Assembly (NCBI GenBank): GCA_030549495.1 | Contig: JAUIRK010000879.1 | Coordinates: 186,001-250,000, forward strand | Source of the DNA: Nectonema munidae | Taxonomy: Eukaryota > Nematomorpha > Nectonematoida > Nectonematidae | Reading direction: 5' to 3' | Length of the DNA: 64,000 nt | In this document: positions 33,900-44,839 of the stretch, piece after piece | Layout: each line of letters begins with the position of its first letter | Position numbering within the stretch: position 1 is the first letter of the stretch | Program-made: the position numbers and the translations under genes | The notes under the pieces: generated by a model | Told to the model about the DNA's origin: nothing | The model's database searches: none | The model's input: the letters and a program-made list of their open reading frames with translations, nothing else

Positions 33900-36090
33900 A
33901 TTTAAAATTTAATTAAAAAAATATAAATATAAATAATACCTACTAGTGATTGAATTGTGATATCTTGAAAATGAAAGATGCGAAATGTTAAAAGAGACTT
34001 TTGAAAATCAACGAAGAAAGAGGAAAAGAGATTTGAGAACAGAAGATACAAGTGAAATGATTGAACAGCGTTTTGATTTTTAGCATCACGACCCATAATA
34101 CTCAGGTGTGATAAGACAAACTCTGATCACTACGTCCATTTATTCAGCATCGACAATTTATATGTATAGGACCCACAATTTGAATATCGCGGATCTAAAG
34201 AACCCACACGCACTTTGATACTGTGTGAAGAGGATGTTTGATGTATTTGACTTCTTTTCATTTCATACACATGTTCAATCAATCAATTATGATTCCTGAA
34301 TTTCACGTCTTGCATATTGATTTCATACAAATATAAAAGGCATTAGACGACTAACGTGAAAGGCAAAGTTTTTCAAATTATATAAAAATAGAAATATAAA
34401 AATTTGTTGGCATATAAAAATTGCCAACAATAATACTTTACTTATGTGTCCTGGTAAAATAAAATACTCTTCTAACTAACTTATATAACCTCCTTTACTA
34501 AGTGTCTTCGTAAATATTACTAATAATTATTTTTCTCTGTGATAATTGCATTTAAAAATAAGAGTTTATAGTTTTCATTTTTTATGCTTTTTAAAAATTT
34601 TGCATAATGTATAAGTGAAAATCAAGAAAATATTAGTTTCTTTGAAAATGAATAGAAAATATGTAAACGATTATTATTATTATTAAGTTTGTCATATGCT
34701 CATGAAATGTAATAATTTGGAAAACAATTTCACCACCATGTCCTACTGCTAATTTATCATTGGTTTGAATAAAATTAAAAAATTTTCCCTAATGTCAAAT
34801 CAAACTAAATCGATTAAAAGGGTCTAATTCGTTTAGACGGCCACATCAAGTAATCTCGATTTCGTCTGCTTTTGTTCTTAAACTTTATTCAGCCATGGAC
34901 CCCTTTAAGAAGATTGATGGAAGCTATTGATCGCCTAAATGGACACTTTGGCATAAAAAGTCATAAAAACAACTTCGCCTTAGCAAATATTAAAACATAA
35001 TTTATTTTAGAATACTTTTTTTTGTAAAAGATGCGTTATATTTATAAAAAAAGTGTTTTGTTATAACTTGTTTTGAAAATGCTTTGATAAAAACTTTATA
35101 AAAGTTCTTTAGAATGTATTTTGTGATTATATATACCTAAAATATCCTGTATATGAAAATAAAAGGCTTTTTGGATCATTCGTAAGAATTTTCATCCTTC
35201 AACCTTCAACTATCCCAAAAATTAATGTGTGTGTTCTCTTAGCATGTTTTTTGAAATATTACGATGCCATAACTTGTAAGATCTGCACAAGGCATTTGTT
35301 TGCTTTATTACATGGCTTACCATCCAGACAAAATATTAGTTTCCATGGTGCAAAATGCATCATCACGCTTCCTATCTTCCCTTCAGAGCTTTCAGTTGTA
35401 AATGATTAATTGTGAAGCAAAAAGATGACTTCTATAAATATACATGTTTACTTTCAGTCTAGACAAGCTCAGCGAGAACATTTCACTTGGGCATAAGAAA
35501 AAAGAGGCATCCAAAGCAAGACACCTGAATTCCATTAAATAATTTTATTTTCGCGTTCGCTTCAAACGCTGTACTTGGGTAAAACCTTCTAGAAATTATC
35601 CATTGTTATCATTTCATTTAAGTTCTGAACATTTGTTATTTTACAATCCTTTATAGCAGCCAGTAACGTATTAATTCAACGAATGTATCTTCAAAATTAT
35701 TTTACTAAAAAAATTCTCCATAATTAATTAAACATTTTATGAAAGAAAACATTTAAAAATGCAAATGCTTGTATTGAAAATATAAAAATTTCAAATTTAT
35801 TAAAATATTTACAAGGTGCTTTTTTCTCAAGAACTGGAAGAATTTTTTGGCAAAACTTGCTTATTAAAAAATGCATTCATCGAACTTAAAAGTTAAAAAT
35901 TATGCAGTTGTGCACAAATTAACAATTAACAATGAAATGTACGCGAATAAAAATAACATCTCGCGAATCTGTGATGAAGATAAAAAACAATTTATAAATT
36001 ATGAATTATCTCATTAATAAGTCTAAAGAATCAATAATGAACAATATATCGATGAGAGAAACTAACTCTAAACCCGGTCACTATACGGGA
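33900..36090. other. AT-rich sequence, no gene seen
   Basis: Mostly A/T with (ATT)n at 34670-34685. A patch at 34815-34925 has GTCTAATTCGTTTAGACGG (hairpin-forming) and TTTCGTCTGCTTTTG, weakly like the TTAA MITEs. A GC-richer stretch at 35220-35560 has no recognised coding content. Confidence 0.4.
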
Positions 36091-36099
36091 TAAAGGTAT

Positions 36100-36910
36100 A
36101 TCATAAAAGACTCAAAATCTTTCTAACTTTTACAACCTGAAATTTATGTAACAGGACTCAGCGAACCTGCTTATTTTAGCGGTAATTCTATAGTAAAGAG
36201 ACTTATAAAAAGTATTGATGTTCCCAATGGCACAGGAATAGTAGTTGACAGGTCTTTCATGTCCTATGAACTTTGTGAATGGGCCCAAAAAAATTATATT
36301 GCGATATTGGGAACTGTTAGGTCAAATAGAACCTTCATGCCCCACTTTTTCGTCCTGAACATATGAAAGGTCTGAAACTGAATGAGTGTGAAAGCAGATT
36401 TCTTTATGCTTCTAACGCCTCTCTTACAGCCTACATTTCAAAAAAACATTCCAAAAAAATTTTTAAGGTTGTTTATATTATGTTGAGTCAACACATGAAT
36501 GAAATAAAATGTACTCTAGAGTTTAACAAACCAGAAACCATTATTATGTATAATAAGTACAAAGGGGGCGTCGATACTGCGAATAAGATGTTGAGAGAGT
36601 ATACGTCATATAGAGCAAGCAGGAGGTGGCTAATGGCCATTTTTACCAATTATTTGGATATATCGGCACTGAATAGTTGGATAATATGCTCTGAAAATGA
36701 CTCAAGCTTATTTCCAAGTATAAAAAGAAGTGGAAGAAAACACTTTATTAGACATTTGTGTTTCAGTTTGACTAAGGAATCTCTGCGTTTCAAATCAAAC
36801 AGTTCTAGCATGAGTAAAATAACATGAGAAGATGTGATATTTGCAAAAAGTTTATCTGTTTTTCTAAGACTCATACAAAGCTAATATGTCCTTCATGTGA
36901 ATAAATTTTA
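36100..36910 (+). mobile_element. piggyBac transposase, copy 3 (C-terminal half)
   Basis: It begins in the middle of the catalytic domain: PEIYVTGLSEPAYFSGNSIV, then GTGIVVDRSFMSYELCEW (second catalytic Asp) up to 36362. A 154-residue frame at 36363-36827 has NKYKGGVDTANKMLREYTSY (third Asp) and the C-terminal helices. One frame over, 36824-36903 encodes MRRCDICKKFICF and LICPSC, the Cys-rich tail, and a stop. Two frame changes break it. The first catalytic block is absent, so the copy is 5'-truncated. Its sequence is closer to copy 1 than to copy 2 (shared YFSGxxIVKRL). Confidence 0.85.
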
Positions 36911-37023
36911 TATATTTTTCTAGTTTTTTTTCTCATTGTTGATATATTTATAGAGAAATTTCATACACATATGTAAATAAGAGAGTCGATTCTCGAAGAA
37001 AACTTTTAAGTTTTACTAAAAAG

Positions 37024-37221
37024 ATCGAAAAATGTTCAAATCAAAAAATATTTATTCTTTTTAAATATATCGTAGGCTCCCCTTACTTTTAAAATTGAAA
37101 GATAAACCTAGTCTTTAATAATTAATTTTTATCAAATTATGCACATACGAAACTAAAAGTAAGGGGAGCCAACGATATATTTAAAAAGAATAAATATTTT
37201 TTGATTTGAACATTTTTCGAT
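37024..37221. repeat. Inverted repeat, 68-bp arms, one mismatch
   Basis: The left arm 37024-37091 and right arm 37154-37221 are reverse complements. The only difference I see is GTAGGC against GTTGGC. The spacer is 62 bases. The arms include AAGTAAGGGGAGCC and the AT-rich half AAAAAATATTTATTCTTT. A transcript would fold into a long, nearly perfect hairpin. The right arm leads directly into the 161-bp tandem repeat. Confidence 0.85.
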
Positions 37222-37770
37222 TCTTTGATTATTCGACAAATATAATATTTAAAATCGTGCAAATTGCAAAGTATAGGTAATAACTTTTGTAACATCGTAT
37301 GAGGTAGCAAAATATGAACAGAAAGTTTGATATTTTTTGATTTTTTAAAGAATATTTTTCGATTCTTTGATTACAGAATTCTATTTTGATTATTTGACAA
37401 ATATAATATTTAAAATTGTGTAAATTGCAAAGTATAGGTAATAACTTTTGTAACATCGTATGAGGTAGCAAAATATGAACAGAAAGTTTGATATTTTTTG
37501 ATTTTTTAAACAATATATTTCGATTCTTTGATTACAGAATTTTATTTTGATTATATGATAAAATATATTATTTAATATCGTGAAAAAATTAATAACTTAT
37601 CTAACATCCTCTCCCCGAATGAGGTATATCAAATCTTACATCTAGCAAAATATGAACTGATAGGTTGGAGATGAATTATCGCGGTATATAGGTTGTAGAT
37701 AAACCATCGTCTCCCCGAATGAGGTATATCAAATCTTACATCTAGCAGAATGTGAACAGAAAGTTGAATA
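37222..37770. repeat. 161-bp tandem repeat, two full and one partial unit
   Basis: AAATTGCAAAGTATAGGTAA occurs at 37261 and 37422, with ATCGTATGAGGTAGCAAAAT downstream in each. The two units are nearly identical. A third, diverged unit starts near 37544. Inside it a 90-bp sub-duplication carries CTCCCCGAATGAGGTATATC at 37611 and 37701. Confidence 0.85.
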
Positions 37771-37779
37771 TTGTCTCCC

Positions 37780-38590
37780 TACTTATTTGTACATGGAATA
37801 GAAACCATCGTAGTATACAGGTTGAAGATGATATATATATATAAAAATAAATATTTTTCTAAATTTTATAATATTAGAATAAAATTTAACCAATTTTAAA
37901 TAAGATGATGTAAAAATTTGAAAAAAAAATTTTTATTTTGATTAAAAAAATTCGTTCAAAAATGTCAATTTTTTTTTGACAATAACTCTCTTTATAAAAA
38001 ATAGGAAAAAAATATTTTAGTTATAAATATACTTTAATCCTATGAATAAATTTTTAAAAATTATTCTAACATCTCTTGGGAAAAATAATTTGGGTTTCAT
38101 TTTAAGTTCAAGTGCGGGTCAATGAAATCACTTTTCGGTCATTTCATTTACACCAGGTGAAAGTACTACGAAATGGGGTAGATTAGCATTTTATTCCATT
38201 TAAAAACCTTTTTAATCTTATATTAATTTAACTTTGAAAAAAAGGTAAAAAAAAAGTTCGGTGAAAAATATAAATTGCAAGTACAGCACTTTGTGACCCA
38301 GTTTTTGAGACCAAATTTTACAGTTTTCTGAGACCTGATCTTTCATTCCGACTTTTCTGAGACCTAGTTTTCTGGCCACCACTACTAATCACAGATAATA
38401 TGTGTACAACCCTATTTTCATCTTCAAAAGGTAAGCTACTTTTCTTTTTACGGGTCGAATAAAATTTTATTCTCACAAGCTCGTTTTTTGGTATTTTACC
38501 AGTGAGCACGTAAGATCTTTCCTCAGCTGTCGTCCGAGTTGAATTTTGAGAGTTTCTTCACTCTGTTAGAATTTTCACCTTTTATAATAT
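37780..38590. other. AT-rich sequence with a solo repeat end
   Basis: Nothing coding is recognised. At 38294-38380 the words TTTTTGAGACC, TTTTCTGAGACCTGA, TTTTCTGAGACCTAG and TGGCCACCAC form a word-repeat end in the style of the element at 10.2-10.9 kb. Confidence 0.35.
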
Positions 38591-39405
38591 TCCATTTTTA
38601 GTTCTATTTTGTTCTTTTGCAATTATTAGTTATCCTTTTGCATTTCTGTTTTGTCTTTTTCCAATTCTGTTTCTTTAACGTTTTTTAAATTTTAGTTTTT
38701 CTTTTGTTATATTCATAATTACTTTGACATGTACTATTTTTACTTTTTTATATTTTGACTATTTATAGGACGAATTATTTTTGATTCTTTGCAGAAAATC
38801 ATAAATTTCCAATTTATAATTATTTCGCAAATAATTCTTCTAAAAAGGAAAATCTTTGAAAAAAGAAAAATTTATAAATTTGGAGTTTATAAAGGTTAAT
38901 AAAGGAATATAAGATTTATGTGCTAAATAATAAAAATAGAAATAAAATCTAGTACATGTCTAAATAATATAAATTAAGACATGAAAATAAATTTATAAAA
39001 AGTTGAAGACCAGCTGTTTTCCACACCACCCTTGAGGTACAGCGTATAAACGCATTAACTTTTTTTAAGTGGAAGTTTCCCCAGTAGGTATATCGTAACC
39101 ACTGTTCATATGAATGCCTTTTTGTAATTCTATTTTGTCTTTTTCTAATTCTATTTCGTATTTTTGCAATTCAATTTTGTCTCTTTGTAATTCTTTTCTG
39201 TTTTTTTGCTTTCAATTCTATTTTGTTATTCTAATTGGTCTTTTAGCAATTTTGTTTTCTTAACCTTTTTAAAGTTTTTGAAAAATCTTTTTCTAAGTAT
39301 GAGAGATATTCTATAGCAAAAGTAAAAACTAGAAGTACAAAAAAACAAAATACAATAGCGAAAGAATAAAATTGAATTGGAAAAGAACAAAATAGTACTA
39401 AAGAT
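38591..39405. mobile_element. Non-autonomous element with ~33-bp inverted ends
   Basis: The left end reads CCATTTTTAGTTCTATTTTG. The right end, read on the minus strand, is CCATCTTTAGTACTATTTTG. The similarity continues as TTCTTTT(G/C)CAATT for about 33 bases with four mismatches. Subterminal TTTTGTCTTTTTCCAATTCT words repeat on the inside of both ends. No open frame. The superfamily is unknown; no target duplication was resolved. Confidence 0.6.
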
Positions 39406-39666
39406 GGTATATACTACAATTTATTTTTTTTAATATTTTCCGCATTCTAAGCGAAGTTGCCTCTTCAACTTCTTGCTTTCATTCCTTTTTACTTGGTGTC
39501 TCATTTTGTCCCTCTTCTTTTCATTCTTGAGCGACTCCATCTTTCTCAATCTCCTTGCATTTTGATCCAAAGTCTAAAAACTTCATTTCACTATTTTGCA
39601 AGCTTTCTTTCTCGAGATTTTCACATTTCATTTCTTTCACCTCTTCTTTTTTCGCTTCTAAGTTAG

Positions 39667-40161
39667 CTAAGAAAAAGTTCTTATTTTGACATCTTCATTG
39701 AAATTAGTGTCAATTTGCCATATTCTTCTTTGTTTTTCCTTTTCTAAATTTATATTTACAGCTTTTTTATTTGTTATACATCGATCAATAATTTGTGTTT
39801 CAAAATTATTTTCAAGCTCCTCGTCAAAATGAACGAGTTTGGCTTTTTTCTTTAAGACTTTCTTTTTGCCGACACGAGGTTTAATGAAAATTGGTGTGGG
39901 TTTTCCTTCAGAAATCTTGCTCACTGCCTCAACTTCATCTAGACTGGAAACAAATTCCTCATAAAAGTTTCCCCAGACCCTATCTTTTTTAGCCGAAAGA
40001 GGTTTAAATACATTTGAATTTTCTATTTCTTGGCAAGCAGAATTGGTGTGTTTGCGAAGTTCGTTTCTTTCAATTTCATACGTTTCTTCAATGAGCTTTC
40101 CTATATTTCCCCTGCACAATAAAGCGCAATCTTCAATTTTTATGTTTTCGAACGTGGCCAT
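39667..40161 (-). CDS. Unrecognised 164-residue Lys/Glu-rich protein
   Basis: Starts at ATG 40161 in the good context AAAATGG and ends at a TAG at 39667. The sequence has normal complexity: MATFENIKIEDCALLCRGNI at the start, then DRVWGNFYEEFVSSLDEV, PIFIKPRVGKKKVLKKKAK (a basic, nuclear-localisation-like patch) and EKEKQRRIWQIDTNF. No signal peptide, membrane segment or known domain is evident. Just past the stop, another minus-strand frame (39660-39520) is open and strongly Glu/Lys-rich (EAKKEEVKEMKCENLEKES), which suggests a frameshift, an alternative exon or a longer original coiled coil. Composition is less A/T-biased than the flanks, which supports real coding. Function unknown; I cannot exclude a domesticated element. 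Confidence 0.5.
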   Translation of the reverse strand: MATFENIKIEDCALLCRGNIGKLIEETYEIERNELRKHTNSACQEIENSNVFKPLSAKKDRVWGNFYEEFVSSLDEVEAVSKISEGKPTPIFIKPRVGKKKVLKKKAKLVHFDEELENNFETQIIDRCITNKKAVNINLEKEKQRRIWQIDTNFNEDVKIRTFS

Positions 40162-40519
40162 TTTATCATAGTGTGCTTTTTACAAAAGTGACAAGAGTAA
40201 CACACTTCCTACAGTTATTAGAATACTCATCGTAATTTCATTAGTCATAAAATTAAATGAATAAATTTCATTGATTGTATGCATGTCTTTTATCGTTCGG
40301 AATTTTACGCGTAGTGTGAGATGCGTTCGCTATCATACGTTATATTTTGTATATCCTTACATACCACCAATGAAATGCATTCGTTTACATAGCACAAGGT
40401 TCACTCTTATAACTGAATTGAATTCGGACCTTCCTTCGTTTATCAAGTATTAAGCATATATGTAATCACTCTTGCTCTTTACAGATTTTGTATAAAAAAT
40501 TAATGTTGATTTAAACTTT

Positions 40520-40635
40520 TTAGACAAAAGCAAAGAGGAAAAAGTTTCTGGAAGTCTTGGTTATTCCTGTACAATCGCTGAAGCTGGATATCCTGGAATG
40601 GATGGTATACTCGGAGCGCCTGTACCGTATGTAGA
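40520..40635 (+). CDS. Possible exon of unknown gene
   Basis: After an acceptor-like AAACTTTTTAG the frame reads KEEKVSGSLGYSCTIAEAGY, then PGMDGILGAPVPYVEKC and a stop at about 40645. The base composition is clearly richer in G+C than the flanks. Gly/Pro-rich wording suggests a secreted or structural protein, but no family is recognised. It is divergently placed about 360 bases from the start of the minus-strand ORF at 40161. Confidence 0.3.
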
Positions 40636-41130
40636 AAAATGTTAGTTTATTTCTTTTTTGGATGAATAAATAACTTGATAAAAAGTAAAGGAAAGTTCGT
40701 TCCCTAAAAACTATTTTTAACTGGATTCTTCCTATTTTTTAATAAATTAGTGATATACCGTCAATTGAGACGAATCGATCCAACTGGTGAATGATCACTC
40801 TTTACATTTTTTGAAATACTTATCCAAATTTGATAATTTTTGTGAAACTTTTCCTGTCAAAAAATACCCGGAAAACTAATACAACAGCGAAAAGTGTCAA
40901 TTGACGAAATTGCATATTGAAGGTTTATCCATAGATTTGCCAATTTTATTCTAAAGACACTTTAATATTCAAAACATATTTTGAAAATCGTTTAAAGAGA
41001 ATATGGCGTCATTTTCCCGGAATCACACATCATTATGTTTCTCTTATATGATCGATATGTTACATAACACATATGAAAAGCTTGCAAATCTTTGAAACAG
41101 ATAGTAAAAATAATTATGCTTAATTACCCT

Positions 41131-41180
41131 CGGTGCCTGATCAAAACGTCAGAAAACCAAAACGTCCAACCAAGATTAAG
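41131..41180. mobile_element. Solo end of the word-repeat element
   Basis: GGTGCCTGATCAAAACGTCA followed by AAAACCAAAACGTCC matches, in the opposite orientation, the right end of the element at 10860-10935. No partner end found nearby. Confidence 0.5.
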
Positions 41181-43925
41181 ATTAACTATGAAATTGAGTT
41201 TTTATCTTTTTTTGGGTTTTCTTAATTATAACCACACTGTAACGCGTATTTGTTAACTTATATTCATTATTTTTTACATCTTTCCGAAAATAACAAATAT
41301 AGAATATCATTTTGACTTTTTAATTTTTTATAATTTTCTTGAGTGCAATACTTTGAGACTGTCTTTTCGCTTTTGCCTGCTTTTTTTAGTGTTTGGGCTA
41401 ATCCTTCTTAAAACCTCTCATCAACGTAAAAAGATCAAATTACAACGCAAAATTTGTATATGCACTTGGAACAAAGTGTAATGCTGGTATCTTTATAACG
41501 GATGCTACAGTGGAGAGTAAGAAACATAGAAAAAAAAAAGAATCAAGATCTGTTTCGTTCCGCGATCAAAAAAATCTTCAGAATGTTATTTTAATCAAAT
41601 AGTAATGATGATATTGTTGTGAGCCCACACGTTTTTTTACAGAGTTTTTAATTGTTAATAATTCTTCCTAAAAATATAAAAGCTAACTTTTGAGTTAGAA
41701 TATAAATTGAAATCAGATATTTTCATTTTTTTAATTTAAAATTTTCAATGATATATATCTTGGATTCAAAAATCCTCTTCCAAAAAGTTTACCTATTTGT
41801 ACAAATCGGATAAAGAGCTGAAAGCTACGCAAGTAAAAATGTGTATTTTCCTACTCCTAGTAAGGTTTGTTTAATAGTGAATCTTTAAGAGCGATAGCTC
41901 ATAATTTATCTCTACAACACTTCCTATATTTAACAATAAAATTCAAAATTGTTTTTTTATTTTAAATTTTATAGATGCCTTTTTATGTATAAATTTTGTA
42001 TCTATGTGGTATTTGTAAGTGCGAGTGTGTAAAAATTGTCAAAGAATTCAGCTATCGATGAATTTTCCATTCAGTGAATTTTTCACGATGAAATTTTCGT
42101 CAATGAATTTATAGTGTTTAGTTACGATTCTGCCTTGAGATTGATTAATACAAAAACAACAAACCTGTTTCGCACTTTGATGTAGTATTTGCCTTTTTAT
42201 TTCTAGAACCCTCCGAAAGTCTTAAATTCGGCATCATTTCTTAACAATAAACATGTGTTTTCAACTTCTTTCCTTTTTAGGGAAATTGTTCACATCTCAT
42301 TTGAAAACTTGTCATCCATTTCTCTGCGTTTCACTCGTTACTCTATCGAACTTTCTAGTCTAAGAGATATTCCCTGCATTCAATTTTGCATCACTGACTT
42401 GTGGAAATGTCTTCCTTATGAAAGCAAATGCTGGACTTCCTTTATTGATCTCGTTGACTATATACTTCATCAATTCAAATTTTATATCTCAGGCAGTTCA
42501 AACATGGGTATTTAGTGGGTAAAAGCGCTAAAAAAATAGCAAGTAGATAGAAAAGGACACGACTACATCATACCACTTTGCAGAAAAATTTAATCGTCCA
42601 TAGTAAGAAACTTGAATCAATTTCATGTGTGTTTGTTGTGTATATGTTTGCATGGTATTCGACTACCAGCCTAGCAAAAGCAACTTTCAAAAGCTTTGGG
42701 AAGCTTATTATACAGCATGAAACTTATTCCGCCTGTGTGACATTTATATCTTTCGATTTTTTTGTCATCTTTTCAAAAAGTATTCAAACAATATGAATAG
42801 GAGAGGAAATGTGTTAGAGTGCCATTTCTACCAATAAAGTATATCATAGCACTTTGATAAACACACTCGGATTTATCATCATTTTTATGGGCTTGTTTTA
42901 TTCCTTAAAGGTATAAATATATGAATCCTTTAATCTAACAAAAATATAGTATTCCTACAAGTTACAAAATTAAAAAAAAATTAATTAAAATATAATTCTT
43001 TGCAACAAATTTTACCATTGGGGCCTAAAAGATTTAATCTTTACAAACTATAAATTTTCTTTCAACTTGATACTAAATATTATTAAAATGTGTATATTTA
43101 TGTGAATTATCTTTATTTTTTTACTAAATTGTGCATAAATAATCTAAAATTGGAACATTCTAAGAATTTGTGTAATTTCTAGGCTGCTTCTATAATTTAC
43201 TATATGTGTTATGAATTTCCCAGTTTTATAAGATGCCTCTCTTATATTATTATTGTCATTGCTTAGAAGATCACTATCATAAATTTCCTGTCTCATCCAA
43301 CTATATAATAATATAATATATAAAATATTTTTATATATTATAAAAATATAATATATAATATCTTTCTTCCAACTTCACATCTTATCAAACCTTTTCTGCG
43401 CACTTGATTCACTCACCTGCTCTTTTTCAATATTATTCCTTCAGCGTTCATAAGTCTGCTAAAGTATTATATAATTATTATACTCAAACTTGTTTTCTTA
43501 GACATACCTTCTTTTTTTTTATCCTTTGCTATGTCAGTTGAATCATTCTCTGAAAGTGTGTGTGAAATTTTTTGAAAACCTAAAAAAGACGTGCTAAATA
43601 TGATTTCTTTTCAGATTCATCCAATCATCTTTCTTCTATAAAAAATAGTTTTCTTCTATAAAAATAAATTAGAAGAATGGTCATCAAAGTCTGTTGTTTC
43701 AAATAAAAGGAAATGTGAATCACATATAATATCATCAAAACAAAGCAAGGATCCGCAGCATATGCTAAACGTAATGTTGACAGCATTGTTTCAGTTTTTA
43801 TGTTGTTTTTCCGAATTAATTTATTACAAAAAATTGTTTTTATTCAAACAAGAAAGCTACGGAGCAAAATCAAAGTTGTTGTGAAATTGATTTAGAAAAA
43901 ATAAAAAAGTTCATTGTTTTGTTTT
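41181..43925. other. AT-rich sequence, no gene confirmed
   Basis: Two plus-strand frames (42255-42515 and 42578-42796) have mixed composition but no recognisable motif. The rest is AT-rich, including palindromic ATATAATATATA stretches at 43300-43370. Confidence 0.35.
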
Positions 43926-43929
43926 AATT

Positions 43930-44130
43930 GATAGGAGTGGGAAAAATGTCAATGTTTGCCAGCTCTGGAGTGTTAATGATGGAAGACCGGTTTTTAATAA
44001 AATAATGAACAGCCAAAGATTTCAAAAAATACTTTCTCTTTTGATGTTTGACGATTCAGATAAGTTGGCAACAATAACACAAGTTTTTGAATCATGGGAA
44101 GATTTAAAAAATTTTTTCTAATTTTTTTCA
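43930..44130 (+). mobile_element. piggyBac-like transposase fragment
   Basis: The frame reads VNVCQLWSVNDGRPVFNKIM, then NSQRFQKILSLLMFDDSDKL and ITQVFESWEDLKNFF, stop. That is the helical segment upstream of the first catalytic Asp of piggyBac transposases (LWxxxxGRPIFxxxMSxxRFxxILRxLRFDD). Nothing downstream continues it; it abuts a different element family. Confidence 0.6.
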
Positions 44131-44618
44131 GCTTTGTCTTCTGACAGTCAGGTGATATGTGAGTTGAAACGAATGTTTCCAAAAGTTTCTGAAGCAAAGT
44201 TAAGCGCCGATATATTTGATGGTCCTCAAAAAAATGCTCAATTCGAAAATTTTTGAGTCAGATGACGAAAAATGAGAAAAAACATGGATGACATTCAGAA
44301 ATGTTGTTGATGGGTTCTTTTGGGAAAAATAAGGATGACAACTTCAAGGAATTGATTTCGGAACTGATTAAAAGTTACAAATAGTTGAATTGTAGAATGT
44401 CAATTAAAATACATTCTTTGCATTCTCATTTGGATTTTTTCAAGCCAAATCTTGGAGACGTATCGGAGGAGCATGGTGAGCGGTTTCAACGAGATATTAA
44501 AGAGATGGAAAAGCGGTATCAAGGAAGATGGGATGAAAGTATGATGGGAAATTACGTTTCGAATTTAATTCTGCAAAGTTCAGATGAAAACAAGCGAAAG
44601 AGCCGAACTAATACATGA
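44130..44618 (+). pseudogene. C-terminus of an uncharacterised repetitive arthropod family
   Basis: The first part (44130-44385, several frames) reads CELKRMFPKVSEAKLSADIF and DGPQKNAQFEKF. The open frame 44385-44618 reads CRMSIKIHSLHSHLDFFKPN, then LGDVSEEHGERFQRDIKEM and YQGRWDESMMGNY, ending in NKRKSRTNT. I recognise these phrases from a very common, unnamed protein family repeated in arthropod genomes. Its biochemical role is unknown; transposon origin is inferred from copy number. Only the C-terminal third is present and it has at least two frame breaks. Confidence 0.5.
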
Positions 44619-44839
44619 TTTTGATTTTTTTTTGTATTTTTCTAAAAAATAAACATTTGAAAAAATTCAAAATTTAAATATGAACTTTTAATAAACATTT
44701 ATAAAATCATGTATATACAAATATATATGCAATTTATTCAATTTGAAAAAAATATGAAAACTTATAGCAATGCAAAAATAAAGCAGCTTTTCAGAATCTT
44801 TCCCATGGTCGTGTAGCGTTCACCAAAAGTGTATGTGGT

